Assembly (NCBI RefSeq): GCF_030814835.1
Contig: NZ_JAUSVS010000001.1
Coordinates: forward strand, 997,001-1,061,000
DNA: 64,000 nt
Source of the DNA: Caulobacter ginsengisoli
GTDB taxonomy: Bacteria; Pseudomonadota; Alphaproteobacteria; Caulobacterales; Caulobacteraceae
Reading direction: 5' to 3'
Shown: positions 8,832 through 19,085 of the stretch, one piece after another
Layout: every line of letters starts with the position of its first letter
How positions within the stretch are numbered: position 1 is the stretch's first letter
The notes under the pieces: model-generated
What the model saw: the letters and a program-made list of their open reading frames with translations, nothing else
What the model was told of the DNA's origin: nothing
Database searches by the model: none
Made by a program: the position numbers and the translations under genes

Positions 8832-9998
8832 TCAGGCGGCCTGGAAGGCGGGGACGCCGGCGAAGGGGTCGTCCAGGCTGGCCTGGGGCGTGGTGAACCA
8901 GCGCGGGCCGTCGGCGGTCATGTGGAAGTGGTCTTCCAGCCGGATGCCGAACCTGCCCGGCACGACGATCATCGGCTCGTTGGAGAAGCACATGCCCACT
9001 TCCAGCGGCGTGACGTCGCCCCGCACCAGGTTGGGGGCCTCGTGGATGTCCAGCCCGATGCCGTGGCCGGTGCGGTGCGGACAGCCCGGCAGGCCGTAGT
9101 CGGGGCCAAGGCCCGCCTGTTCCATCACCGCCCGGGCGGCGTAGTCGACGCTCTGGCAGGGCTGGCCGAGTTTGGCGGCGGCGAAGGCGGCGGCCTGGGC
9201 GGCCTTTTCCAGGTCCCAGATGCGGCGGACCTCGGCGGTCGGCTCGCCGTAAACATAGGTGCGGGTGATGTCGCTGTTGTAGCCATCGAGCCGGGTGCCG
9301 GTGTCGATCAGGATGACGTCGCCCTTCTTCAGAGCCGGATCGCCCTCCCCGCCGTGCGGCAGGGCGGTGTCGGCGCCGAACGAGACGATGCAGAAGCTGG
9401 AACCGCCCTCGCCGCCCAGCGCCCGATGCTGCTGGTCGATGAAGCGGGTCAGTTCGGAGGCGCGAACACCCTCCTCGGCCGCTTCCCAGGCTCGACGGTG
9501 GACCTCGATGGTGATGGTCTTGGCCCGGCTCATCAAAGCGATCTCGGCCGGCGACTTGCAGCGGCGCAGGCGGTTGATCAGCGGCCCGCCATCGATCAGC
9601 CGCTCGGTCCCGGCGGCGCGGGCCAGGCCCAGCCAGGTGAAGAGTTGCACCTGGTCATCCACCGCGATCTTCCCGGCGACCCGGCCAGCGATCAGGGCGT
9701 AGACGCTCTCGTCCTCCTGCCAGGTCAGGATGTCGTCGCCGGGCACACCGACGATGCCGCTGACCTTGTCCAGCTCGAAGCGCGGGCAGACATACTCAAG
9801 GCGGCCGTCGGCATGGACGATGGCGCCGGTCAGCCGCTCGGAGGGATGCCAGTCGAGGCCGGTGAAGTAGCGCAGGCTCGAGGTCGAACCCAGCAGCAGG
9901 GCGCTGGCCCCGGCGGCGTCGATCAGGCCGCGCAGGGCGGTGAGGCGTTGCCGGCGCTCAGCCAGCGATATCGGCGGGGGTGTGAGGCTCATGGTCAT
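8832..9998 (-). CDS. M24 family metallopeptidase (Xaa-Pro dipeptidase/creatinase-like)
   Basis: 388 residues. The N-terminal creatinase-like domain (about 1-150) and C-terminal pita-bread fold carry the expected metal ligands: Asp in [20 protein letters not shown], His in [13 protein letters not shown], and Glu in FSNEPM and RLEDHF. It could be an aminopeptidase P/prolidase-type enzyme or a creatinase-like hydrolase that lacks peptidase activity. ATGs at 9998 and 9992 are both possible and neither has a strong Shine-Dalgarno. It is divergent from eutB with a 72-base promoter region and is followed by the oxygenase gene at one base. Confidence 0.87.
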   Translation of the reverse strand: MTMSLTPPPISLAERRQRLTALRGLIDAAGASALLLGSTSSLRYFTGLDWHPSERLTGAIVHADGRLEYVCPRFELDKVSGIVGVPGDDILTWQEDESVYALIAGRVAGKIAVDDQVQLFTWLGLARAAGTERLIDGGPLINRLRRCKSPAEIALMSRAKTITIEVHRRAWEAAEEGVRASELTRFIDQQHRALGGEGGSSFCIVSFGADTALPHGGEGDPALKKGDVILIDTGTRLDGYNSDITRTYVYGEPTAEVRRIWDLEKAAQAAAFAAAKLGQPCQSVDYAARAVMEQAGLGPDYGLPGCPHRTGHGIGLDIHEAPNLVRGDVTPLEVGMCFSNEPMIVVPGRFGIRLEDHFHMTADGPRWFTTPQASLDDPFAGVPAFQAA

Positions 9999-10070
9999 AT
10001 CGAAGGCCGATTGCGCCGCCCGTGCAAGCGCGGCCTTGCGGCGAACGCCGGTTCACGGCTGGATGGGCGC

Positions 10071-11444
10071 ATGCGCCTGCGCCAGAGCCTCGGCGCGACG
10101 ACCTGGTCGTTCGCGGATCTAAAGGACCTGATGGCCAAGGCCACGCCCCTGCGCTCGGGCGACGCCCTGGCCGGGCTGGCCGCCGGTTCGGCCGAGGAGG
10201 CGGTGGCGGCCCGCATGTTGCTGGCCGACCTGCCGTTGAAGACCTTCCTCGACGAGCAACTGATCCCCTACGAGACCGACGAGGTCACCCGGCTGATCTG
10301 CGACAGCCATGACGCCGGCGCCTTCGCCCCGGTCGCCAGCCTGACGGTCGGCGAATTCCGCGAATGGCTGCTCTCCGACGAGACCGACAGCGCGGCCCTG
10401 GCGGCGCTGGCCCCGGGCGTGACGCCGGAGATGGCCGCCGCCGTCAGCAAGGTCATGAGAAACCAGGATCTGATCCTGGCGGCCAGCAAGTGCCGGGTGA
10501 CGACCGCCTTTCGCGACACCATCGGCCTGCCCGGCTGCATGGCGGTGCGGCTGCAGCCCAACCACCCGACCGACGACCTGGCCGGCATCTCGGCCTCGAT
10601 CCTCGACGGCCTGCTCTACGGCGCGGGCGACGCGGTGATCGGCATCAACCCGGCATCTGACAACCTGTCGAACCTCGGCGACCTGCTGCGGATGCTGGAC
10701 GACCTGATCCACCGCTTCGCCATCCCCACCCAGAGCTGCGTCCTCACCCACGTCACCAGCACGGTCGAGCTGATCGAAGCCGGGGCGCCGGTCGACCTGG
10801 TCTTCCAGTCGGTGGCGGGAACCCAGGCCGCCAATGAGAGCTTCGGCGTCAACCTGGCCCTGCTGGCCGAGGCGCGGGAAGCGGCGCTGTCGCTCAAGCG
10901 CGGCGCGGTCGGCCGGAACGTCATGTATTTCGAGACCGGCCAGGGCTCGGCCCTGTCGGCGAACGCCCATCACGGCCTGGACCAGCAGACCGCCGAGGCG
11001 CGGGCCTATGCGGTGGCGCGGGCGTTCGATCCGCTGCTGGTCAACACCGTCGTCGGCTTCATAGGGCCGGAATATCTCTACGACGGCAAGCAGATCATCC
11101 GGGCGGGGCTGGAAGACCATTTCTGCGGCAAGCTGCTGGGCGCGCCGCTCGGCTGCGACGTCTGCTACACCAACCACGCCGAGGCCGACCAGGACGACAT
11201 GGACAGCCTCCTGACCCTGCTGGCCACGGCGGGGGTGACCTTCATCATGGGGGTGCCGGGGGCGGACGATGTGATGCTGAACTACCAGTCGACCTCGTTC
11301 CACGACGCCCTCTATGTGCGCCGCCTGCTGGGCCTGAAGCGCGCGCCGGAGTTCGAGGCCTGGCTGCAGGGCATGGGCCTGACCGACGCGGCCGGCGGTC
11401 TGGTCCCGCCCCGCCCCGGCCATCCGCTGCTGGCCGCCCGATGA
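10071..11444 (+). CDS. eutB: Ethanolamine ammonia-lyase large subunit
   Basis: 457 residues, matching the usual EutB size of about 453. The N-terminus (ELRSGD-like [15 protein letters not shown], then [17 protein letters not shown] and DEVTRLICD) aligns well with E. coli EutB. The frame is open far upstream, but that part is antisense to the M24 gene, so the ATG at 10071 is chosen. With EutC it forms the adenosylcobalamin-dependent enzyme that splits ethanolamine into acetaldehyde and ammonia. It overlaps eutC by 4 bases (ATGA). No microcompartment shell genes, EutA reactivase or alcohol/aldehyde dehydrogenases are nearby, pointing to the short, carboxysome-free catabolic type. Confidence 0.94.
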   Translation: MRLRQSLGATTWSFADLKDLMAKATPLRSGDALAGLAAGSAEEAVAARMLLADLPLKTFLDEQLIPYETDEVTRLICDSHDAGAFAPVASLTVGEFREWLLSDETDSAALAALAPGVTPEMAAAVSKVMRNQDLILAASKCRVTTAFRDTIGLPGCMAVRLQPNHPTDDLAGISASILDGLLYGAGDAVIGINPASDNLSNLGDLLRMLDDLIHRFAIPTQSCVLTHVTSTVELIEAGAPVDLVFQSVAGTQAANESFGVNLALLAEAREAALSLKRGAVGRNVMYFETGQGSALSANAHHGLDQQTAEARAYAVARAFDPLLVNTVVGFIGPEYLYDGKQIIRAGLEDHFCGKLLGAPLGCDVCYTNHAEADQDDMDSLLTLLATAGVTFIMGVPGADDVMLNYQSTSFHDALYVRRLLGLKRAPEFEAWLQGMGLTDAAGGLVPPRPGHPLLAAR

Positions 11445-12181
11445 AGCCGCCGGTCACCCGGGACCCCTGGGCCGAGCTTCGGGCCCGCACCCCGGCCCGC
11501 ATCGCGCTGGGCCGCGCCGGCCCCGCCCTGCCCACGAAGGCGGTGCTCGACTTCGCCCTCGACCACGCCCGGGCCCGCGACGCGGTGCATGCGGCTGTCG
11601 ACTGGGACGCCTTGGCAGGCCAACTCGCGTTGCCGACCGTGCGGGTCGCCAGCGCCGCGCCGGACCGGGCGACCTATCTGCGCCGTCCGGACCTGGGCCG
11701 AAAGCTGGCGGAGGGCGAGCGCCTGCGACCCGCACCGCAGGATTTCCTGCTGGTCATCGCCGACGGCCTCTCGGCGGCGGCGGTCCAGGCCCATGCCGCC
11801 CCGCTGATCGCCGCCCTGCCCGCCGATCTGCGCACCGGCCCGGTCGTGCTGGCCAGCCAGGCCCGGGTGGCGCTGGGCGACGAGATCGGCGAGCGGATGG
11901 GCGCGCGGATGGTCGCGGTGCTGATCGGCGAGCGGCCAGGCCTCTCCTCGCCCGACAGTCTGGGGGTCTATCTGACCTACGAGCCCCGGGTCGGGCGCAC
12001 CGATGCCGAGCGAAATTGCATCTCCAACATCCGCCCCCAGGGCCTTGGCTACGAGGCCGCCGCCGCCAGACTGACCTGGCTGGTGCGCGAGGCGCTCAAA
12101 CGACGGCTGACCGGCGTCGAGTTGAAGGATCAGAGCGATCTTGGGCTGATCGGTCCCTTAGCGCACCGCGCCGTTCCTTAA
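11441..12181 (+). CDS. eutC: Ethanolamine ammonia-lyase small subunit
   Basis: 246 residues. Conserved EutC segments are visible: the [16 protein letters not shown] start of the family domain, [23 protein letters not shown], and the C-terminal [13 protein letters not shown] with its B12-proximal region. EutC completes the cobalamin site and the active alpha6beta6 ammonia-lyase. The start codon overlaps the eutB stop, so translation is coupled to give balanced subunits. The permease gene follows after 136 bases. That the enzyme's product feeds nitrogen metabolism through acetaldehyde and ammonia is family knowledge. Confidence 0.94.
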   Translation: MKPPVTRDPWAELRARTPARIALGRAGPALPTKAVLDFALDHARARDAVHAAVDWDALAGQLALPTVRVASAAPDRATYLRRPDLGRKLAEGERLRPAPQDFLLVIADGLSAAAVQAHAAPLIAALPADLRTGPVVLASQARVALGDEIGERMGARMVAVLIGERPGLSSPDSLGVYLTYEPRVGRTDAERNCISNIRPQGLGYEAAAARLTWLVREALKRRLTGVELKDQSDLGLIGPLAHRAVP

Positions 12182-12317
12182 GCTCACCAATGTCTTGCGG
12201 CGACACAACAGTTCGCCTTGCCGACTTTGGAGGCAATCGCAGCAACCCCAGGCAAAGAAGGCGACAAGTCGAGTATTCCCAGGCAGGCTCATACCGCGAG
12301 TCACCCAGGAGCACGGT

Positions 12318-13808
12318 ATGACGGGCGTTGGGGAACCACCAGACGTTGAAGGTGTCCGCTATGAAACTGTCGATGACCGTTATTTCGAGCGGCGCGGACT
12401 GAAACGCTACGCCGGCGTCTTCTCGCTGTGGGCGCTGGGAGTGGGGGCCGTCATCTCTGGCCAGTATTCCGGCTGGAACCTGGGTCTGGCCAGCGGCGGT
12501 TGGGGCGGGTTGCTGCTGGCGACCGGCATCATCGTGGTCATGTATCTTGGCCTGGTCTGGTCGATCGCCGAGATGGCGGCGGCCCAGCCCCATACCGGCG
12601 GCGCCTACAGCTTCGCCCGCACGGCCATGGGACCCTGGGGCGGCTTCATCACCGGCCTCTGCGAGAATGTCGAATATGTGCTGACCGCCGCGGTCGTCTG
12701 CTTCTTCATCGGCAGCTATCTGGGGGCCATCTTCGAGACCCCGCCGGAATGGCAGCCGGTCTACTGGATCGTCGCCTACCTGATCTTCGTCGGCATCAAT
12801 GTGCTGGGGGTGGCGCTGAGCTTCCAGGTCACGGTGGTCATCACCCTGGTGGCCATGGCCTGCCTGGCCGTGTTCTGGACCAGCGCCCTGCCCCAATCCG
12901 ACTTCGCCCGCTACGCCCTCAATGTCGGGGCCGGCGGGGTGGAGCTTCCCGACGGCCATGGCCCCTTCCTGCCCGACGGCATAGCCGGGGCCCTGCGCCA
13001 GCTGCCCTTCGCGGTCTGGCTGTTCCTGGCCATCGAGCAGCTGCCCCTGGCCGCCGAGGAATCCCACATGCCTCAGCGCGACCTGCCCAAGGGCATCCTG
13101 CTGGGCATGTTCACCCTCATAGGGTCCGCCCTGCTGGTCATCTGGCTGAACGCCTCGATCCCGCCAGGCGCCTTCCAGCTGGCCGCCTCGGGCCAGCCGA
13201 TCCTCGACGGCTTCGCCAAGCTTTACGGCGAGGGCCTGGCCAAGGTTCTGGCGGTGGTGGCCCTGACCGGTCTGATCGCCAGCTTCCACGCCATCATCTT
13301 CGCCTATGGCCGGCAGATTTATTCGCTCTCGCGCGCCGGCTATTTCCCCCGCTGGCTGTCGATCACCAACGCCAAACGCAAGACGCCGGACGCGGCCCTG
13401 CTGGGCGGCAGCCTGGTTGGATTGCTGGTGATGATGGTCGTCTGGTTCACCCTGGGCTCGGACCAGGGGGCCAAGGTGATCGGCGGGGCGCTGCTCAACA
13501 TGGCGGTGTTCGGGGCCATGGCCAGCTATGTGATGCAGGGTCTTTCCTTCATCCTGCTGCGGGTGCGGTTCCCGAACATGGAGCGGCCCTATCGCAGCCC
13601 GCTGGGCCTGACCGGGGCGGGCCTGGCGCTGGGCATCGCCCTCCTGACCATCGCCTATCAGTTCCAGGACCCGATCTATCGCTGGGGCGTGGCGGGGGTG
13701 GCGGTGTGGTTCGCGCTGGGCATCCTCTATTTCGCCCTGGTCGGCCGGCATCGCCTGGTGCTGTCGCCGGAGGAGGCCTTCGCCGTGAAGGTCGAGCGCG
13801 GAACCTAG
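12318..13808 (+). CDS. eat: APC-superfamily permease, probable ethanolamine permease
   Basis: 496 residues with about 12 hydrophobic segments. The APC signature begins at FSLWALGVGAVISGQYSGWNLGL and continues through AQPHTGGAYSFARTAMGPWGG, the substrate-site loop of amino acid transporters. It follows eutBC on the same strand, and this permease group is the one annotated as ethanolamine permease, so uptake of ethanolamine is the likely role. The ATG at 12318 has AGGAG 6 bases upstream; the open frame extends to 12195 but lacks a better start. The 136-base gap to eutC may contain its own promoter. Another cationic amine as substrate is possible. Confidence 0.85.
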   Translation: MTGVGEPPDVEGVRYETVDDRYFERRGLKRYAGVFSLWALGVGAVISGQYSGWNLGLASGGWGGLLLATGIIVVMYLGLVWSIAEMAAAQPHTGGAYSFARTAMGPWGGFITGLCENVEYVLTAAVVCFFIGSYLGAIFETPPEWQPVYWIVAYLIFVGINVLGVALSFQVTVVITLVAMACLAVFWTSALPQSDFARYALNVGAGGVELPDGHGPFLPDGIAGALRQLPFAVWLFLAIEQLPLAAEESHMPQRDLPKGILLGMFTLIGSALLVIWLNASIPPGAFQLAASGQPILDGFAKLYGEGLAKVLAVVALTGLIASFHAIIFAYGRQIYSLSRAGYFPRWLSITNAKRKTPDAALLGGSLVGLLVMMVVWFTLGSDQGAKVIGGALLNMAVFGAMASYVMQGLSFILLRVRFPNMERPYRSPLGLTGAGLALGIALLTIAYQFQDPIYRWGVAGVAVWFALGILYFALVGRHRLVLSPEEAFAVKVERGT

Positions 13809-13819
13809 AGCCCCCTTTC

Positions 13820-14551
13820 CTAAAGTCTCTCGGCGTCGGTCAGGCGGTCGATCAGCCAGACCCGGGCCGGCGGCAGCGGCCGGTTCAGCGGGGCGAACAC
13901 GAACTGGGCCAGGAAGTGGCCGGTGATGTCCAGGCCGGCGCGAATATCGCCGGGCGACAAACCGCCCTGGGCCGACAGCAGGAAGGGCGGCAGGGCCAGC
14001 AGGCGGTCGGCATAGGGTTTGCCGGCGGTGCGGCTGACCGCCCGGCCGGTGCGCGGGCTGACATAGATCAGGTCGTCGGTGCTCCCGGTGGCGGCGCAGC
14101 GCGACAGGTCCAGGCCAAAGCCCAGGTCCTGCAGCAGCCCGGCCTCGAAGCGCACGAACACCGCCGGCCAGATGTCGGGATGGGCCAGCGCCCCGATCAG
14201 CGATTCGAAGGCCAGATAGGCGCCCGGATGCGGCTCGCGTTCCGGCAGGGCGCCGGCGGCCACCGATGCGGCGGCGGCCAGGCCTGACAGGGCCAGGGGA
14301 TCGTCGAACAGGGCGGACGGCCCCTCCCCCACCGGCTCCAGGGTCGCCGCGCCCAGCTGTTCCGACACCCGGGCGCGATAGCGGGCGATCACCCGGGCCC
14401 CGGCCTGCAGAAAGGGCTTCATCCGCCGCGAGGCGCCGCCGGCCACATGCACGACGAAGCGGCCGCGCTCGGCGGTCAGCAGGTCGACGATGGCGCCGGT
14501 CTCGCCATGGGCCCGGGCGGCCAGAACGAAGGCGTCGTCTTCCCATTCCAT
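13820..14551 (-). CDS. recO: DNA repair protein RecO
   Basis: 243 residues from the ATG at 14551, giving the canonical N-terminus MEWEDDAFVLAARAHGETGAIVDLLT. The OB-fold (about 1-80) is followed by the helical domain. RecO works with RecR and RecF to load RecA on SSB-coated single-stranded DNA in the cytosol. The open frame runs further upstream but that sequence is antisense to the neighbouring small gene. The zinc-finger cysteines of some RecO proteins are not obvious here. It lies near era as in many alphaproteobacteria, but a small opposite-strand gene now separates them. Confidence 0.88.
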   Translation of the reverse strand: MEWEDDAFVLAARAHGETGAIVDLLTAERGRFVVHVAGGASRRMKPFLQAGARVIARYRARVSEQLGAATLEPVGEGPSALFDDPLALSGLAAAASVAAGALPEREPHPGAYLAFESLIGALAHPDIWPAVFVRFEAGLLQDLGFGLDLSRCAATGSTDDLIYVSPRTGRAVSRTAGKPYADRLLALPPFLLSAQGGLSPGDIRAGLDITGHFLAQFVFAPLNRPLPPARVWLIDRLTDAERL

Positions 14552-14597
14552 GCAGTTGAGATAGCCTCTCGACGCGGGATTTGCGACGGAGGATCGA

Positions 14598-15017
14598 ATG
14601 CTCAGCCTTGTGACCCTGAGCGCCGCCCTGATGACCCTGGTGGCGCCGCCCGCCTCCGGGCGAATGCACGACGTATCGGGCAATCCTGGCGTGATCTCGG
14701 CCTGGGACGACGGCGAATGCCAGTCCGGCTTCAAGCTCAAGCTGGGCGAGGCCAAGGCTCTTGGCTGGACCATCAACTGGTCGAAGGTCGAGTCGATCAC
14801 CGTGGAAACGGATTCGAGCTTCGAAAACGACCCGGCCGCCGACCTCTACAAGGTCCGAACCAGCCTGGTGGTCAAAGGCGCCGGCGCCTTCCAGGCCGAT
14901 CTGGGCAGCCGGAAGGTCGAGGCCGACAGCTTCGAATACTTCCTGGAGACGTCGCAACAGGCCAAGAGCCTGCAGAACATCTGGACCCGACGGGCGGCGT
15001 CCTGCCTGCTGAACTAG
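14598..15017 (+). CDS. Hypothetical secreted protein
   Basis: 139 residues with an N-terminal hydrophobic signal-like segment (about 1-21, MLSLVTLSAALMTLVAPPAS). The mature part is mixed alpha/beta with two cysteines, in DGECQSGF and AASCLLN near the C-terminus, that could form a disulfide. A GGAGGATCGA precedes the ATG, a strong ribosome site. It is inserted between recO (divergent) and era (convergent, 4-base overlap), interrupting a gene order usually contiguous. I do not recognise the family. Periplasmic location is inferred from the signal peptide only. Confidence 0.7.
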   Translation: MLSLVTLSAALMTLVAPPASGRMHDVSGNPGVISAWDDGECQSGFKLKLGEAKALGWTINWSKVESITVETDSSFENDPAADLYKVRTSLVVKGAGAFQADLGSRKVEADSFEYFLETSQQAKSLQNIWTRRAASCLLN

Positions 15018-15961
15018 ACGTCGAAGTCCAGGCCCATGTCCGTGTAGGCCTGCCGCTCGTCGGCCCAGGTCTCGCGGACGCTGACGTGCAGGAAGAGGTG
15101 GACCTTGCGGTCCAGCAGCTCGGTCAGCTCCTCGCGGGAGGCTGAGCCGATCCATTTCAGCGTCTGGCCGCCCTTGCCCAGGATGATGGCCCGCTGGCCG
15201 TCGCGCTCGACCTGGATCAGCTGCTCGATCCGCACCGAGCCGTCCTTGCGCTCCTCGAAGGCGGTGGTCTCGACGGTGGCGGCGTAGGGCAGCTCCTCAT
15301 GGACCCGCAGGTAGATCTTCTCGCGGGTGATCTCGCTGGCCAGCAGGCGGACCGGCAGGTCGGCGCTCTGGTCGGCGGGGTAGAGCCAGGGGCTCTCCGG
15401 GACTTGGCCGGCCAGGTAGTTGGAGAGGTCCTCGACCCCATTGCCGTCGGCGGCCGAGATCATGAACACCCGGGAATAGACCCCGCTGTCGAACAGGGTC
15501 TTGGCCACCGCCAGCATGCGGTCGCGCTTTACCCCGTCGATCTTGTTCAGGGCCAGGATGGCCTGGCGGCCCGAGCCCTTCAGGCCCTGGATGATGGATT
15601 CGACATCCTCGACCGACTTCTTGTCGGCCCCCTTGCCGGTGCCGTCGGCGGCGGCCAGTTCGGCCTGCACGTCGACCAGGTGGACGACCACGTCGGCGTC
15701 CTCGGCCCCGCTCCAGGCCGAGCGGACCATGGCCCGGTCCAGCCGCCGGCGGGGTTTGAAGATGCCGGGGGTGTCGACCAGGATCAGCTGGGCGTTTCCG
15801 ACCATGGCCACGCCCCGGATCGGAAAGCGCGTGGTCTGCACCTTGCGGGTGACGATCGAGACCTTGGTCCCGACCATGCGGTTGACCAGAGTCGACTTGC
15901 CGGCGTTTGGCGCGCCGATGATGGCGACGAAGCCCGCCCGGGTGGTGTTGGCTTCGGTCAA
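15014..15961 (-). CDS. era: GTPase Era
   Basis: 315 residues. The G1 motif GAPNAGKST is at 16-24, G3 is DTPG and G4 is NKID, and the C-terminal KH domain has [11 protein letters not shown]. Era binds the 3' end of 16S rRNA and is needed for 30S assembly. The start is TTG at 15961, within TTGA shared with the rnc stop, so the two genes overlap by 4 bases and are translationally coupled. It is the last gene of the unit pdxJ-acpS-lepB-rnc-era. There is one longer-than-usual insert (about 90-100, [13 protein letters not shown]) between G3 and G4. Confidence 0.95.
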   Translation of the reverse strand: MTEANTTRAGFVAIIGAPNAGKSTLVNRMVGTKVSIVTRKVQTTRFPIRGVAMVGNAQLILVDTPGIFKPRRRLDRAMVRSAWSGAEDADVVVHLVDVQAELAAADGTGKGADKKSVEDVESIIQGLKGSGRQAILALNKIDGVKRDRMLAVAKTLFDSGVYSRVFMISAADGNGVEDLSNYLAGQVPESPWLYPADQSADLPVRLLASEITREKIYLRVHEELPYAATVETTAFEERKDGSVRIEQLIQVERDGQRAIILGKGGQTLKWIGSASREELTELLDRKVHLFLHVSVRETWADERQAYTDMGLDFDV

Positions 15962-16656
15962 GCCTGGCCCTCTCTCTTGTTCAACATGGTCAGCGCCGCG
16001 GCCTTCTCGGCCTCCTGGCGCGAACGGCCCTGGCCGCTCTCGGTCTCGAAGCCCTCGATGGTCACCTCGACGGTGAAGATGGGGGCGTGGTCGGGACCGC
16101 TGCGCGACACCGTATCATACTTCGGGATCGGCAGGCGGCGGGCCTGGGCCCATTCCTGCAATTGGGTCTTGGGGTCCTTGTTGCGGACCGGGGTCGGATC
16201 GGCGAATTCCGCCTCCCAGGCGTCCAGGAAGAAGGCTCGGGCCAACTCAAGCCCGCCCTCGAGATAGAGGGCCGCCATCAGCGCCTCGCAGGCGTCGCCC
16301 AGTACGGTGTCGGAATCGCGCCCGCCGACCTTGGTGGCCGAGGCCGACAGCCGCAGGGCGTCGGGCAGGCCGATCCGCCGCGCCACCCGGGCGCAGGCCT
16401 TGCCGTTGACCAGGGCCGACAGCCGCTGCGACAGCACCCCCTCGGGCGATCCCGGGTCCAGCTCGACCAGCCGCTCGGCCGCCACCAGGCCCAGGACGCG
16501 GTCGCCCAGGAACTCCAGCCGCTCGTTGTGGCTGACCTTGCGGGCGCCGTCGCCGACGCTGGAATGGGTCAGGGCCCGCTCCAGCAGGGCGCGGTCGGCA
16601 AAGACATGGCCGATCCGTCGCTCGAGTTCGGCGACGGCGGCTTCGCGCCCGTTCAT
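15958..16656 (-). CDS. rnc: Ribonuclease III
   Basis: 232 residues from the ATG at 16656. The catalytic signature [14 protein letters not shown] is near residues 41-54. A second acidic patch is in the [11 protein letters not shown] helix, and a C-terminal double-stranded RNA-binding domain begins at [11 protein letters not shown]. It cleaves dsRNA in rRNA precursors and many mRNAs. The ATG is 10 bases after lepB, and the stop overlaps the TTG of era. The ORF runs open upstream only because it is antisense-free shadow of lepB; that part lacks any domain. Confidence 0.95.
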   Translation of the reverse strand: MNGREAAVAELERRIGHVFADRALLERALTHSSVGDGARKVSHNERLEFLGDRVLGLVAAERLVELDPGSPEGVLSQRLSALVNGKACARVARRIGLPDALRLSASATKVGGRDSDTVLGDACEALMAALYLEGGLELARAFFLDAWEAEFADPTPVRNKDPKTQLQEWAQARRLPIPKYDTVSRSGPDHAPIFTVEVTIEGFETESGQGRSRQEAEKAAALTMLNKREGQA

Positions 16657-16666
16657 CGCTGGAAGA

Positions 16667-17602
16667 TCATTTGAGGACGTGGAAGAACCGGCTGGGACGG
16701 GCGTCCAGGAACCAGGTCCAGGGCTTGAACAGGCTGGCCTTGCCGTTCCAGGACAGCAGGATGATCTGGGCCTTGCCGACCAGGTTCTCGGCCGGCACGA
16801 AGCCGACGCCCAGGTTCTCGCCGATCTGGCGGTCCAGGCTGTAGTCCCAGGGACAGGCGTTGGCGGCGAACGAGCCCGGCTCCAGGCCCGGATCGAAGCG
16901 GCTGTCGGCCGAGTTGTCGCGGTTGTCGCCCATGAAGAAGTAGCAGCCCTTGGGCACGGTGTAGACGCCGGTGTTGTCGGCGCTGCCATAGCCGCTGATC
17001 TGCTGGGTCATGATGAACTTGCCCGGGCGGATTTCCTCCCGGTACTCGGTGGCCTGCACCGGCCAGCCGCCGTTTTCGGCGACGAACGACTTGCCCGGCA
17101 CATGGCTGACCGGCTTGCCGTTGATCAGGATGACGCCGCCGATCACCTGGATCTTGTCGCCGGGCAGTCCGATCAGCCGCTTGATGTAGTCCATGTGGCC
17201 GTCGCGCGGCAGCTTGAAGACGATGATGTCGCCGCGCTTGGGCTCGTGGGCGAACAGCCGGCCCTTGAACAGCGGCGGGCTGAGCGGGATGGAGTGGCGC
17301 GAGTAGCCGTAGGCATATTTGGCGACGATGATGTAGTCGCCCTTCAACAGGTTCGGCTCCATCGAGGCCGAGGGGATGGTGAAGGGCTGGAAGAACAGCA
17401 CCCGCAGGAACAGGGCGATCAGCAGCGCATAGGTGATGGTCTTGACGATCTCGACCATCTCGCCGACCGCGCTCGGCCCGGCCTCGGCGCCCGCTTCAGC
17501 CTCGGGCGCTCCCTCGACGGGCGCAGCCTCTGCGGGCGGGGCGGTCTCGGCGATCGGCTGATCGGCGGCGGGCGCGTCCTCGGGGGCGGCGTCGTCGGTC
17601 AT
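16667..17602 (-). CDS. lepB: Signal peptidase I
   Basis: 311 residues. An unusual N-terminal stretch of about 45 residues is rich in Ala, Glu and Pro and is followed by one transmembrane segment. The catalytic serine is in [13 protein letters not shown] and the general-base lysine in [12 protein letters not shown], with the later [11 protein letters not shown] box. It removes signal peptides from exported proteins at the periplasmic face. It is third in the pdxJ-acpS-lepB-rnc-era unit, with 138 bases after acpS that contain a short GC hairpin (17627-17644). The acidic N-terminal extension is a known feature of several alphaproteobacterial LepB proteins. Confidence 0.95.
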   Translation of the reverse strand: MTDDAAPEDAPAADQPIAETAPPAEAAPVEGAPEAEAGAEAGPSAVGEMVEIVKTITYALLIALFLRVLFFQPFTIPSASMEPNLLKGDYIIVAKYAYGYSRHSIPLSPPLFKGRLFAHEPKRGDIIVFKLPRDGHMDYIKRLIGLPGDKIQVIGGVILINGKPVSHVPGKSFVAENGGWPVQATEYREEIRPGKFIMTQQISGYGSADNTGVYTVPKGCYFFMGDNRDNSADSRFDPGLEPGSFAANACPWDYSLDRQIGENLGVGFVPAENLVGKAQIILLSWNGKASLFKPWTWFLDARPSRFFHVLK

Positions 17603-17740
17603 GGCGCAGCGATACTTTCTTCAGGTCCGGCCAATCGCGGCCGGAAGGTGTGGTTAGTCTCGGAATAGGACAGGAGCAAGCTTCCGCCCGGTTAACGCGC
17701 CAACATGGCGCAAGCGGGGCTGCAGGAGCCGGGCCAGATA

Positions 17741-18157
17741 CTAGGTTTCAGGCACGGCCTCAATAATCACGAAGGCCTGGGCGTAGGGATGGTCATCGGT
17801 GAGGCTGACATGGATGACCGGCCGCATCCCCGCCGGGATCAGGCTGGCCAGCCGCTCGGCCGCCCCGCCGGTCAGGGCCATGGTCGGCTGGCCGCTGCGC
17901 ATGTTGACCACGCCCATGTCCTTCCAGTGGACCCCGCGGCGCGGCACGCCGGTGCCCAGGGCCTTGGCGCAGGCCTCCTTGGCGGCGAAGCGCTTGGCGT
18001 AGCTGGCGGCGCGGCCCCCTTGGGCGTTGACCTTGCGCTCGGAGCGGTCGCGCTCGGTGTCGGTGAAGGTGCGGGCGATGAAGCGCTCGCCGAACCGCTC
18101 AAGCGTCTTGTCGATGCGCCGGATGTCGGAGAGGTCGGACCCGATGCCGACGATCAC
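17741..18157 (-). CDS. acpS: Holo-[acyl-carrier-protein] synthase
   Basis: 138 residues from GTG at 18157, overlapping the pdxJ stop by GTGA. The family motif [12 protein letters not shown] opens the protein, and [14 protein letters not shown] carries the Mg-binding glutamate. It transfers 4'-phosphopantetheine from CoA to apo-ACP. Upstream in-frame sequence belongs to pdxJ antisense frames and is excluded. It is encoded in the conserved pdxJ-acpS-lepB-rnc-era series. A C-terminal part (about 105-138, [18 protein letters not shown]) is the usual beta-strand end of AcpS. Confidence 0.95.
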   Translation of the reverse strand: MIVGIGSDLSDIRRIDKTLERFGERFIARTFTDTERDRSERKVNAQGGRAASYAKRFAAKEACAKALGTGVPRRGVHWKDMGVVNMRSGQPTMALTGGAAERLASLIPAGMRPVIHVSLTDDHPYAQAFVIIEAVPET

Positions 18158-18921
18158 GCCGCCGCCTCGGCCCGGGCGGCGTCCATCAGGGCCCGCATGC
18201 GCTGGATGGCGGGGGCGAGACCGGTGAAGATGGCCTCGCCGATCAGGAAGTGGCCGATGTTCAGCTCGGCCAGTTCCGGAATGGCGGCGACAGCGCGGAC
18301 GGTGGCGAAGTCGATGCCGTGGCCGGCATGGACCTCCAGGCCCAGCTGCACCGCCTGCCGCGCGCCGGCCGCCAGCCGGCCCAGCAGGCGCTCGGCCTCG
18401 GCGGCATGGCCCGAGCGGACCGCCTCGCAATAGGCGCCGGTGTGCAGTTCGATGACCTGGGCCTCGACCTCGGCGGCCTTGGCGATCTGGGCCGGATCGG
18501 CCTCGATGAACAGCGAGACGCGCGAGCCGGCGGCCTTCAGGGCCCGGACGGCCGGGGCGATGGCGTTATGGCCGCGCACCACGTCCAGCCCGCCCTCGGT
18601 GGTCACCTCCTCGCGCCGCTCGGGCACCAGGCAGGCGGCGTGCGGCTTGTGGGCCAGGGCGATGCCGAGCATCTCGTCGGTGACCGCCATCTCCAGATTC
18701 AGCGGCTTGCCGCGCTTGCGGCAGAGGTCGGACAGCGCGTCGATGTCGGCGTCGGAGATGTGCCGGCGATCCTCGCGCAGGTGGGCGGTGATGCCGTCGG
18801 CGCCCGCCGCCAGGGCCAGGTCGGCGGCGCGCAACGGCTCGGGGTAGCTCTCCCCCCGGGCGTTCCGGATGGTGGCGACGTGGTCGATGTTGACGCCGAG
18901 GCGTAGGGCGTGAGGCTTCAA
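18154..18921 (-). CDS. pdxJ: Pyridoxine 5'-phosphate synthase
   Basis: 255 residues. The conserved opening [17 protein letters not shown] and the catalytic [15 protein letters not shown] are present, and GHGIDFATV closes the TIM barrel. It condenses 1-deoxyxylulose 5-phosphate with 3-amino-2-oxopropyl phosphate to form PNP, the B6 vitamer. It is the first gene of the pdxJ-acpS-lepB-rnc-era unit; the next gene begins 4 bases inside its 3' end. The upstream 164-base gap separates it from the divergent VOC-domain gene. Confidence 0.95.
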   Translation of the reverse strand: MKPHALRLGVNIDHVATIRNARGESYPEPLRAADLALAAGADGITAHLREDRRHISDADIDALSDLCRKRGKPLNLEMAVTDEMLGIALAHKPHAACLVPERREEVTTEGGLDVVRGHNAIAPAVRALKAAGSRVSLFIEADPAQIAKAAEVEAQVIELHTGAYCEAVRSGHAAEAERLLGRLAAGARQAVQLGLEVHAGHGIDFATVRAVAAIPELAELNIGHFLIGEAIFTGLAPAIQRMRALMDAARAEAAA

Positions 18922-18971
18922 GACGGCAGTCCCTCAAGAACAGGCCTTCAAGATAGGCAAAGCCGCTCCGA

Positions 18972-19000
18972 TTGACACCCCCGCGCCGCCGCGCCTAGCT
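18972..19000 (+). promoter_or_regulatory. Candidate sigma-70-type promoter for the VOC gene
   Basis: TTGACA at 18972-18977 is separated by 17 bases from CTAGCT at 18995-19000, close to a Caulobacter-like -10. It would give an untranslated leader of about 75 bases containing a GCTGAA/TTCAGC hairpin just before the ribosome site. It is a motif match only. Confidence 0.4.
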
Positions 19001-19085
19001 TCACCTTGCGTTTCGGGATGCATCGGCAAGTCGCCGAAAGGGCCAGGCCCGCCCGCTGAACCTCTTTTCAGCCGGAGTGCGACCC

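Noticed and set aside
9999..10070. Cobalamin riboswitch ahead of eutBC
   Set aside because: Only 72 bases lie between the divergent starts, too short for a B12 riboswitch, and no B12-box is visible.
12096..15155. 1019-residue minus-strand open frame
   Set aside because: It spans eutC, the permease, recO and the small gene in the wrong frames and reads as low-complexity shadow. No family motif is present.
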